In this document: one piece after another, positions 21,768-31,075 of the stretch
How the letters are laid out: every line of letters begins with the position of its first letter
Position numbering within the stretch: the first letter of the stretch is position 1
Assembly: GCA_963565915.1 (NCBI GenBank)
Contig: OY751492.1
Location: 4,030,001 to 4,094,000, forward strand
Reading direction: 5' to 3'
From: Entoloma clypeatum
Lineage: Eukaryota > Basidiomycota > Agaricomycetes > Agaricales > Entolomataceae
Length of the DNA: 64,000 bases
Notes under the pieces: generated by a model
Seen by the model: only the letters and a program-made list of their open reading frames with translations
Databases searched by the model: none
Told to the model about the DNA's origin: nothing
Translations under genes and position numbers: made by a program

Positions 21768-22094
21768 ATGCTCAACCCATCAACCTATCATATTCTTGGA
21801 GGCTACGCGTATACTCCCGAACGAATGTGTAATTATTTCAAGGAGCGTGGACTTGATTTAAAGGGGCCAGGGATCACTCTTCAAGCAAACCGTTTTCTCA
21901 AAATGAAAGGGTACAGCTACCGCATAAAGTCATGCACGTACCAGCAAGAACATATGTTCATGTTCGTCGTGAAATCCAAACCTATCGCTACCCCGACGAC
22001 CACCTACGACCACTTCGAAGAAAGTGAGGACGCTCTTGCCATGAAAGCGACGTTGGGGCTCGAGGATGCCTCTTTTATCACAGCCATGTATTGA
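21768..22094 (+). CDS. hypothetical protein, 108 aa
   Basis: Open frame beginning MLNPSTYHILGGYAYTPERM, with a compact globular composition, a basic central part and the ending EDALAMKATLGLEDASFITAMY. No known domain or membrane segment recognised. It begins 46 bp beyond the copia target duplication, so the retrotransposon may have separated it from its promoter or from an upstream exon: AAAG lies just before the ATG, which could be an intron acceptor. Composition is protein-like and unlike the adjacent repeats. Reality as a gene is uncertain. Confidence 0.5.
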   Translation: MLNPSTYHILGGYAYTPERMCNYFKERGLDLKGPGITLQANRFLKMKGYSYRIKSCTYQQEHMFMFVVKSKPIATPTTTYDHFEESEDALAMKATLGLEDASFITAMY

Positions 22095-22410
22095 CAATAG
22101 GTGAGTTATCCTCTCATGAATACGTGGGCAGTGATTTTCAACTCCCTCGATTTTTCAGAATTGTTAGTGTAAACTAGTATCCCAGCTAGGCGCCTAAGTG
22201 AGCACAGCGGCTTTTAGCACAGAATTCAGAAACATCTATGCTTTTTCAAAAGGCAGGAATTGAACTAGGGTGGCGGAAATAACTCAGCCGAGGTTTTTTA
22301 CCGGTAAGTTACCTAGGCCGGTTGGGAGGCAGTTATTTACCAAGTAATTTACCAGTAATTTACTGTATCACGTGCTAAAACGTGACTTTTTTCGCCAGTG
22401 GGCACACAAT

Positions 22411-22819
22411 ACTATCGTTAACCCAGTGATGCATCACTCAAATTTTACCCATGTAGTGATGCATCACCCACTGATTGACCTCCCCCAGCACCACAATCCA
22501 CATCGGGGCCTTGGGATGTCAAGATCGAGCATTTTTACACATGGTAGAATAGTTGAGACCATTGTATTTCTGTACTCCAGGTTGAGGGCTCGTTCTGTGG
22601 CTCAAAAAGTGCTCTGAAGAAGCTTATTTCACACTGTTTGTGCTCAGAAATAAGAAAAAATTGCTGATCCTTCGAGCAAAACCCTGTCCAATTGTATTCC
22701 AAGTGAACTATACATTTGTAGAGGCATAGACATGAGACGCAACCATAAAAAAGGTGGGGGTAGTCGAGTGTGACAATCGGGCGGCGGAGACGATGCAGTT
22801 TAGAGTTTAAACTCAGGAT
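22411..22819. repeat. 410-bp dispersed repeat, copy 2 (inverted to copy 1)
   Basis: Reverse complement of 3904-4313. Sits about 145 bp inside the left end of the hAT-like element. Confidence 0.8.
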
Positions 22820-23102
22820 CCATGTGCGAGCGCGTGATGCATGTCCCCCTGCCGAAGCGGCATGTTTGTGACTGAATCATGACAGGTGATGCATCTCCCT
22901 GTAAGTTCGAACCCTTCAAGATTCCATCTCTAGCACTTGTTCTCCTCCACATCCCCTCAAGATCGTTACTATCATCTTGAAGCAGAGATGACAGGCTTTC
23001 GAATGGTGCAGGAATTATGGAATTTGGATGTGTCTACATAAAGCTAGAGGTCCATCTATAAAAGTGATGCATAACTGGGTTGATGATAGTACAGCTATTT
23101 AG

Positions 23103-23152
23103 AATTTCACATGTGCCAAAGTTTTTTTTTCATTTTTCGCACATGTGAAATT
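23103..23152. repeat. perfect 14-bp inverted repeat
   Basis: AATTTCACATGTGC (23103-23116) and its exact inverse (23139-23152) around a 22-nt T-rich loop, inside the AT-rich part of the hAT-like element. Confidence 0.7.
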
Positions 23153-23593
23153 TGAAAACATTTGATTTGGCACATGCAAAATATGTTTTGAAAACAATTG
23201 ACAAAATAATCATTTGGCAGAACACATGGCAAATGCAAAACCAAAACATTCTTAATGCCTAAATGAAATGTGAAAAATACAAATTTCCCATTACTTTCTC
23301 TTTCAACTTTTGTCCAGAAAAATATGTTTTTTCCCCTCAGCAAAATATCTTATTACTTAGATGCCAAATTCTTTCAGAATATTATAGCCAAATTCAAAGT
23401 ATTGCATTATTTTTCGGTGCAAAGAAAGGTTTTCTTTCTGTGCAGCCAAAGTCTTGTTTACAAAATTTTACTTTACAAACCCTTTCTCATTATCATTTGC
23501 AGAGGCCAAAGTTTGCATTTTGTCTTGTGTAGACAGTCACCTATAGTGATGACAATCAATCACTATAACTAAAATGGACTCTGAAGTCATTAT

Positions 23594-23806
23594 CTACCAG
23601 AGTCTTAACATCTCCCAGATGTTTCTTCTGCGAGGATGTGGCTTCGGAGGCCATTCTGGTGGGGTGGGAAATCGGATGAGATCCAAGATGTTGGACCTCA
23701 GAGAGGGGAGAAGAATATGTGCAATATCTTCTGGGATGCTTTCCATCTTTTGTAGTAGGTCAGCCTCGTCCGTGTTCGCACGACACACTCGCGGTTCTGC
23801 AGACAA
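23594..23806 (-). other. possible captured coding fragment inside the hAT-like element
   Basis: Seventy codons with protein-like composition (EADLLQKMESIPEDIAHILL, FPTPPEWPPKPHPRRRN) preceded by GTCTGCAG, a plausible intron acceptor. No ATG at its start and no family recognised. It could be a transposase exon remnant or host cargo. Confidence 0.3.
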
Positions 23807-24018
23807 AAATCTATTTTTTTGGGGCCCTTATCCACATGTGACCTAGGTAATTTACCTACCGAAATCAGGTCCCGAAGTGACCATGGTAAATTACCAGTAA
23901 ATTACCAGTAAATTACTTGTAAATAACTACATTGGTAAATAACTCGAGTTATTTCCGCAACCCTAAATTGAACATTTACATGACTCGTCAGCATGATCAT
24001 GAAAACAACACCTGTCAT

Positions 24019-24040
24019 GTGTTCAGTTAGTATAAATAAA
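24019..24040 (+). promoter_or_regulatory. TATA box upstream of the PD-(D/E)XK-like gene
   Basis: TATAAATA at about 24030, some 250 bp before the ATG at 24282. The rest of 23966-24281 is unique sequence with a T-run near 24233. Confidence 0.45.
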
Positions 24041-24281
24041 AGTGAAGGCCACATCTCAGTTTGCGGAGTTCTCCTCCCCATACCATCGCGCTACGAGTGT
24101 AAAAATCAAGCGCTAGGTGATCCTTAGTACAACGGTTAACCCTATCCATAATGCCTGACAGCGCACTCTCAGCTGTGATCGATCTCCTTTACGTTCAAGG
24201 CGCCTTTTCTCTGCTGATATCAGGCATGTCCTTTTTTTTTCAATTCATCTGTTTGTTCAATCGAGTTCCCTCATACAGGGC

Positions 24282-24899
24282 ATGGCTTCACCTCCCATTC
24301 TAGACCTGAGACCTCCTTCGTGGGTTTATGACCAACTGACGGCTGCCGGAGGGCCAGATGGAGCACACTATGAAGTGTCTCTCTATGGTCCCCTCAATGC
24401 ATTCTTGGGGTCATATTTTCTGATTCACTGTCGTTTCATGGTGAAGCCACAGCCGAAAATCCGCCCAGAATTCGTTACCAACCCCGATGACTTTCTGTTC
24501 CGCCACTCCCTCGATTCATATCATGCGGAAGTGGTTCCCCGGAGTCTCGGAGGTTCAGAAAATCCCATCAAGATCCCAGATTTTATTGTGGCAAAGGCCA
24601 CGTCCTCCAGGGATAACAATCGACTGTTGCTGGTTGTCGAGGCCAAGCCGCAGGATAAATTAGATGACCATGCCGAAGAACAACTGATCGAGTATCTCGA
24701 GATATTGGCTGATAAGCACCGTAAAGACACTGAAGAACCTCTTGTTGAGGGGAGTCTGCATGGCTTATTAGTTATCGGAGATACAGTGAAGCTCTTGACA
24801 CTGCCTTTAAGAGGCACGATTGGATCAATGAGTCAACTAGATTCTGCTCATGGTACTGTCAACACTTTCATATGTTCCATTGTTGTAAAGAACTGGTAG
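24282..24899 (+). CDS. PD-(D/E)XK nuclease-like protein, 205 aa
   Basis: Single open frame MASPPILDLRPPSW... The central part fits a PD-(D/E)XK core: IKIPDFIVA (candidate acidic residue), then LLLVVEAKP (E-x-K) followed by an amphipathic helix AEEQLIEYLEILADKH with Gln at the usual position. C-terminal LHGLLVIGDTVKLLTL would be the following strands. Such short proteins are common as orphan genes in Agaricomycetes and their role is unknown; the fold could serve DNA cleavage or only binding. A T-rich segment and CATACAG directly before the ATG may be the end of an intron, so an upstream exon is possible. Single-copy here, between a hAT-like element and a decayed transposase-like gene. Confidence 0.6.
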   Translation: MASPPILDLRPPSWVYDQLTAAGGPDGAHYEVSLYGPLNAFLGSYFLIHCRFMVKPQPKIRPEFVTNPDDFLFRHSLDSYHAEVVPRSLGGSENPIKIPDFIVAKATSSRDNNRLLLVVEAKPQDKLDDHAEEQLIEYLEILADKHRKDTEEPLVEGSLHGLLVIGDTVKLLTLPLRGTIGSMSQLDSAHGTVNTFICSIVVKNW

Positions 24900-25567
24900 C
24901 ATGTATTATCATTCTGTACCATCAATTCCCCAGCTGAAATCCACCTCGCTGAACATTTTTTGTGAGCCTCGCAGACCATTCGCCTCTGAGCTCACCCAAG
25001 GTTAAACATATTACCATGGGACCACGTCGTCGACGGCGTCCCGGTCAGACTGCGCACTGCCATGTCAACTCGATTTTGCCAGAATGTTTTCCGCCTCGGA
25101 ACATTGGCTCAAAACATCCCAGATACTGTATCATCGACCGCCACCTAATGGGAACGCGGATTTCCACATCCCCCACTGCAACCCTGATCAGTTCACGTGA
25201 TCACCAAGCATGCACAAAGGCTGACCTTATACACACGTAAATGAGTCGATCTGGGCTGTGGTGCTATAGGTGTATATGGCCAGGAAATTAAATTAAATTA
25301 AATAAATTAAATAAATTAAATCGAGGAGGGAGGAGGAGAGCGACGTCGCTCACTCTTGACGCACCACATCTAAACCAGCCCAGGGTCCTTGACGAGCTGC
25401 GCGCTAATCATCCAGGGACGTTACAAATTGATTGATGGATTAGAATGACAACAGTAAGGTACAAACACCCCATCTTCGTCGTTCTCGCCCCACTCTCGCC
25501 CTCTCCCCCCAATCAAATGCCATCCTCTCGCCCCCCGTTCTTCCATTGCGCCTGGTCCACTCCTATG
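24900..25567. other. intergenic with AT simple repeat
   Basis: No supported gene. An (AAATT)-type simple repeat lies at 25285-25321, next to a GA-rich run (25323-25340). Confidence 0.5.
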
Positions 25568-28500
25568 TCAATCTTTGGATTCGCAGGGGTGTGAATTGTA
25601 TTTGCCCTTGCAGTTTGTCTTCTTGCACCTCGGACACCGCCGCGTCTGCCTCGTTTGCACCGGGGCCAGCTCTTTTCGGACTTGTTGCAATTGGTTGTGG
25701 GTTCGCTTTTTACCCCTTTCTTCCCCTCTGCTAACAGCCTGTGGCATCAGGAAGGCATATTGAATGGCAAATTGCTTGCTGCTGTGACAGCCCAGCAAGT
25801 GCAAAATTTGCCACTGCTCTACCGGTGCAGTGGGCACAGGGTCGATGCTGTGACTGGAGATGACCTGCTGTCTCACCGACTGCGCTTTTGCAACGAGGGC
25901 GGATGGGACAGAGCCGGCGGGCGCTTTGAGGAGCCGTGCCACTTTATTGTACGTCGCCTGGTTGATCTTGATAGTGTTCTTCTCGTTTGTCCAGTCTTCC
26001 CAGCTCTTCCAGTGGGCTTTGAGGTGCTCAGGGAGCTTTTGGGATCATGGTGAGTGCTGCTGCATGGGTACAATGGCCACGAGAGTGTTTTGCTGGATCG
26101 TGAGATACTGATAACGTGTTTTCATAGCCCTCGCAAACTCGCCGTTGAAGTCGTGCATTCCCAAACGAGCCTTCTGTGGCTTTGACATAGGTAAGACACC
26201 GAAAATTTCTGTTGTTCGTTGATACTTGTTTCTGTTGACCCAGCCACCAGGGCCAAATGTTGGGGGATGTATTGCGAACGACATTGTCAAGCTGTCGAGG
26301 AGGTCCAAAATACGGTTCTGCATCCATATGTCGTATGATCCGCGGCATGGCACACCTGTGCAGTTTAATGTACCACCCTGTGCAAGTGTTGTCATCAATA
26401 AAAATAAGATGAGTATTCAAGTATATAGGATTCATACCCGTAGGTTGTGATACAGCATGTAATCACGGAGCAACTCCACTGCGAAGTCAGGAGAAGCATT
26501 GAAGGATCCAAACCAGCGGATGACATTCTGGTGAATACCACCTTCAATGGCATTTGTTCCACGAACACATCTGTACCTCAACAGGTTGTTCTTGTCCTTG
26601 CCGCGTGAGTAGTAGAATGGGATGTTTGGGGGGTCAGAGTAGTGTCCTTGGCAGATGTTCTCGAGCACATTAGTGGCAATTTCCCAAGCTTGTTGATTGA
26701 AGAGTGGATTGGCCGTCTTGGGATCAAGAAGAGGACCATAAGAGTGGAGGACTTCAGCAACACGAGGAAGGAGTTGTTCGGGACTAGGAACAATACGCTT
26801 CACACGTTGAAGAACCCAATCGGAATGACAACGAAGCATGCTTTCCCAGGACATGTTCTGCTTTTGCAAGAAGTCCTCGACTATTGCTTTGTCTTCAGGA
26901 TCAAAAAGAAAGATTGCATCACGGAGGGCTCGGGCAAAAGGCACTCGGAGAGCATGGTGTACTGAAATGGGAAAATGATCCATGAGATGCCATATATCAC
27001 TGAGAACCCGCGACCGGAGAACGTCAGAGATCATGCTTTTTCCCGTTTCTCGAAGGCCCTCCACAATCTTGTCACCCTCAGGATCTCGTAAATACTTTGA
27101 GGTGTCTTTGGCTGGTGCTTCATAAGAGGTGATGGAACACCAGTCTTCTGTTGAAGGGACTGAATTCGCGTCTTTGAAGGAGTCTTGGTTTGCCATTGCG
27201 ATTGTCGGCATATCCCTGGACATGGCTGCAACAGATGGTTGAGAAGAGGATGGGTGTACATTGGCGGTGAGGTCATTATCTGATTCAGACCGTGTTCGCA
27301 CATGCTTTGCCTTGCAAAGAAGAGTGTAGGGTGCTGCTGGAAATTCTGAGAGAGCAGTATCACGGTGTGTTGAAAGAAGGTCAGCTGTAACAATATGGCC
27401 GGGAACCATGACTGATTTAATAATGACGAGGACCCGTGTTTTTGTCACATTAATGTTCTGGAATTGCTTGGGTCGATCAAGGGCAATATGACCCCAGGCA
27501 ACAGGTCATGAGTTATCAGAGGAGTACAGATAGACAGGTGTCCTGCCTGGTGTTGTCTCGCTGACTGTGGAGCCACAGGACTTCATCTGAAGGGCATGGA
27601 AGACCTCCCAAGTGGCATAGACATCAAGTGCGGCATAGTTTGCATGTGCATCACTGAGAGGGACAGTGTTCCATCCCTCACTGATGCAAATGGATGGATC
27701 CTTGGGGAGAAACCTCCGCAAGATGGATGAGCAGAGATCAGCAAGTCCGATGTTGGCCCAAGCAGCTGTGTTCTTCTCTTTGGCAAGCTGACCAAGATCA
27801 AGAGCACCAACGAAAAGAGGATCACCATTCTTGAAGCCACAGTTGTTGAAGAGACGGGTGAGATCACCCTTGATGCTGACACCTACTTTGCGCATACAGG
27901 GGGTATGGAGAAACGTGAGGAGTGAGTGGGGGAGACAGAGACAACCTTGGTGCATGTAAGGGGTGAGCTAGTGTCAGATATTCGGTGTGAGACAAGAAAC
28001 AGATCGCAAGAATAATCAAGACTCGGACTGACTGGAATCAAAAAGATCTCGTTGCCGAATGTTACAGAGATTATGGCGACTTGACCCTGGATACCAGTCG
28101 TGGTATTTACAGCCCACTCCATGTCAACTGCTGCATAAACATCCTCATTCCCAGATACAGTGCTCATGATTGATTCGAGACGAGTTTTAACTTGGTACCC
28201 AGTGAGAAGCATGTTGATAGGTTTATCATGGGGAAGAGAGAGGGCAGGGCCCAATGTTGGATCTGGGACTGAAACGACATCCTTCCGAAGTGATGGCAGG
28301 ACAGCTTCGAGTTCAGCTTTGTCACCTCGGGGGTTATCAGTAACAACAATCCCAACAGGGTCATGTCCATAGGTCTTGAGAGATTGTGCAACAGCTGCCA
28401 GAGCAGGCATGAACTGGTTATGAGCCTTGGTAGGAGTGAGTCTCATGGAGCAGATTTCTGAGTATTCATTGACTGAGGTGTGGAGAGCTTGATAAACGGG

Positions 28501-30310
28501 AACACCATTGAGCCTTGCAATGTGCTTTGGGACCTAGTAGAAAATGGTCCAGGAGGTCAGGTATGTACAGAAGATCTCGATTTAAATGTTACCTTGAAGC
28601 TATGATCAATTTGAAGGAGACGCACAGAGAGCATTGCTGTATACTGATCCATCTCTTGGACGTGTGATGAAATAAACTGAACGTAGAAGTTTCAGAAGTA
28701 CTTTGGCGAGGGTACAAAGCCTGCATAGCCATCGCGATCTCCAAACTCTCCAAATGGCTCAAACTTGGGAAGGAACTTGGTGGCACCAGATTGTTCACGT
28801 TCATAGATCATTTCAAGATACTGGAGGTGAAGGTGTTCAAAACGACAAATATGGTTGACCCGAATTGTGTTTGCAAAGGGAACAGGTCCAATTCCATGAA
28901 GAAACAAGCCACGAAGCATTGACACGAGCTGGTCAGAAAGACCACTGCGATGTGTAAGATGGAAGGGAAACTGGAGGCGTATAGATCAAGGGAGGGCGGC
29001 AAGAAGGGCAGGGCTCCAAGTGAGGTATGTCTTTTTGCATTCGGAATTCCCACAGGAATAGCGATAGCCCATGAGCCTGACACATTGGTCGAGATCGACG
29101 ACACAGCGTGGAGCTTTTGGAAAGCCCATAGAGCGAAGCTTGATGGCCTCTCCATTGCCTTCCCTCCATCCAGACAACACACAGTTTGGGCAGAGGATTC
29201 TCATTCTGCCATTGAAGAGGAGGTGTGGGAGCCAGACGAAGTAGGTTGGTTGATACAGTTGTTCTGGTTGGAGAGCATGCGACTGCTCAACCTTGAAGAA
29301 TGGAAATGGCGAGCCATCCCAGAATGTGCCACGCTGGTAGCACAGAGGTTTTCCGCCTTGTTTAATTTCACTCGTCATCTGTTCGCACATGTCAGCATAG
29401 TTTTTGGCGAGCCACATTGGTATGGCACTTCGCTGCTGTGGTGCCCCATTCCCTGCAGCAGGCTCGGCCTCATCATCATCGGGTGTAGGGCGGAACTCGT
29501 CATTGAAATCCATTTTATCTGGTTCAACATCAAAAATCTCCTCGTCATCTAGATCTATGTCATCCGTCGCTATTTTATCCTGCAATTCTGAAGGTTCAAG
29601 ACACAGCATCAGCAGGTTGGCTTGAACAACGCAATGGGGAAACACACCATTCACCCTCGACACACGAGCATTTGAACGCTTGAGTAACGGCACCTCCGGA
29701 CGGAGATCACCCTCACTCACATCGGGATCTTCAGGCCAAGGGACCAGGCCAGTGATGTCAAGATTGAGTGGGGGAGCAGCATCTAAAGGCCACATGTCAG
29801 CTGTATGCACCAAATGGAGGCATCGACCCTACTCACTGCCAGCAATTCCGTCGTCATGTTGGCTCAAGGAGCTGTCCCCACCCTCAACCTCAGTGCTCGC
29901 CTCTTGCGATTGCGCTACCATGCCAACTCCACTGTTGCATTCGGTGCCCTGGTATTCATCGACTGAGCCGCAGGAAAAAAGGTCAGAACCTACAACAGTG
30001 ATTCAGCAGCAAAGACTCACCTGTAACTATAATGGATGGGGCTGCCGGAGCTGACTGGGTAAGCTGTGTCACCGCGGGGGTGGTGGCACGGCTGGTTTCT
30101 GTCCTCACACTTGGTGCTAGATTTGATGAGGTGAGTCATCCCTCTGTGCACACCAGATATCTCACCTATAGATAAACGGTTCCGGGGTGGTTGGCCGTCT
30201 TTCCTCGGTCGGCCAACATTGCCGGCGTTTGGGCCATTTTTTCCCCCTTTGGGACGACCGCGCGCTCGACGAGCTGGCTCACCTGCCATGGGTAACTCAG
30301 GGCCTGGCAT
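25568..30310 (-). pseudogene. AT-hook / DUF6729-like / DEDDy 3'-5' exonuclease / transposase-like fusion, with four in-frame stops
   Basis: One long multi-exon gene read downward from the ATG at 30310. Exon 1 has AT-hook-like RRARGRPKGG and GRPRKDGQPP; after an intron (30165-29990) comes an acidic stretch; then a Cys-rich DUF6729-like region (FVWLPHLLF, CPNC, CVVDLDQCVRLMGYRY, and after a stop FPFHLTHRSGLSDQLVSMLR). Next is a WRN/RNase D-type exonuclease with all DEDDy residues: AAVDMEWAV, KVGVSIKGDL, NYAALDVYATW (28446-27506). The C-terminal third has a transposase-like block, CVRGTNAIEGGIHQNVIRWF, and ends with a zinc-knuckle-like CPRCKKTNCKGKYNSHPC (25600). TGA codons interrupt the frame at 28986-28988, 28692-28694, 27506-27508 and 26045-26047, each with coding continuing in the same frame. 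Most domain names are from memory of related basidiomycete proteins. Confidence 0.65.
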
Positions 30311-30837
30311 TTCGTGTGATTTCGGATGGTCCGAAGAAGTTCTGGTAAGGGAACAGGGAATGAGCAGAATGGCACAGTTAGAAGGAGAAAAAGCGAACCT
30401 GGGTAGCAGTAGTAGACTCAGAGCTCGACGGGCAGGTATATACAGAGGACGCGACATGTCTCGTCTCGCCTCGTCTCATTGGCTTGGTGTGTATGTATGG
30501 TGCTGTTACCTTTGTTGACGCGTGTATAGGTTTTCAAACTCAGTTAGGTCCTAGGTCAGCTACACCTACTTATAGCCTGACTGCCCTCGATCTGTTACTG
30601 TATTTATCCACTGTGAACTTTCTTTACAAAACGGTGCAACAGTAGGTCATGATTCGCATATGTACACCTGTTCGTTAATATTGGTCCCTAAGAAGAAGTG
30701 GTCGTGTGTCTTTTATATTTACGCCGTGCACCAGACATCTTTTCATCTATATCTCAACAACCAACAGAACTTTTTCTCAGTGGTGGTGCGCAAGTTGGGT
30801 TAGCTGGACATCCCCACATCCTTTTGAATATGTTGCT
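30311..30837. promoter_or_regulatory. divergent intergenic region
   Basis: 527 bp between the exonuclease-fusion gene and the SET gene. TTTATATTTACG near 30712 is a possible TATA element for the plus-strand gene. No repeats seen. Confidence 0.35.
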
Positions 30838-31075
30838 ATGCCTCCGAACAACCCGGAAACCAAGGCGGCTTGTCAGAATGCCTTTTTGCATCCCCCGAGA
30901 CAAAGAAAATTTTCCTCTCGATTCCACAATTTCCCCATCCTATCGCACAACCTCCACAAGTCCGCCATCATACATCAGCTTTCAGGACCGCTAAATCGTG
31001 TCGGATGGAACACAGGATTGAACGTGACTGTAGACCTCAAGATGAACGCCTTATCTTCTCAGAACGCCCCGTCAT
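30838..31075 (+). pseudogene. SET-domain protein, 5' part (interrupted by transposon)
   Basis: From the ATG at 30838 one frame runs MPPNNPETKAACQ... to NVTVDLKMN; a second frame then carries ERLIFSERPV up to the transposon edge. FSERPV, with MIVP on the far side of the insertion, is the entry motif of fungal SET-domain (SMYD-like) methyltransferases (compare IFAERPLLVVP). The change of frame around 31045-31055 implies a small indel. The insertion point lies inside an exon, so the gene is disrupted twice. Confidence 0.6.
31067..31075. repeat. 9-bp target-site duplication CCCCGTCAT (left)
   Basis: Repeated exactly at 34344-34352; 9 bp is the size made by Mutator-like transposases. Confidence 0.88.

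Larger units (their letters stand above)
22266..23965. mobile_element. hAT-like DNA transposon, 1.7 kb, no transposase recognised
   Basis: Terminal inverted repeats TAGGGTGGCGGAAATAACTC (22266-22285) and its near-perfect inverse (23946-23965, 19 of 20) are flanked by an 8-bp duplication AATTGAAC (22258-22265 and 23966-23973). An 8-bp duplication with TAGGGT-type ends is the hAT pattern. Subterminal regions hold several copies of the word GTAAATTAC/GTAATTTAC, as expected for transposase-binding sites. The interior contains the 410-bp dispersed repeat and an AT-rich segment. No hAT dimerisation or DDE motif found, so it is probably non-autonomous. Confidence 0.8.

Noticed and set aside
24962..25240. 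92-codon frame
   Set aside because: Non-ATG start, basic low-complexity content, no homology recognised.
25285..25321. AT simple repeat as an origin or centromere element
   Set aside because: Only 37 bp, with no supporting structure around it.
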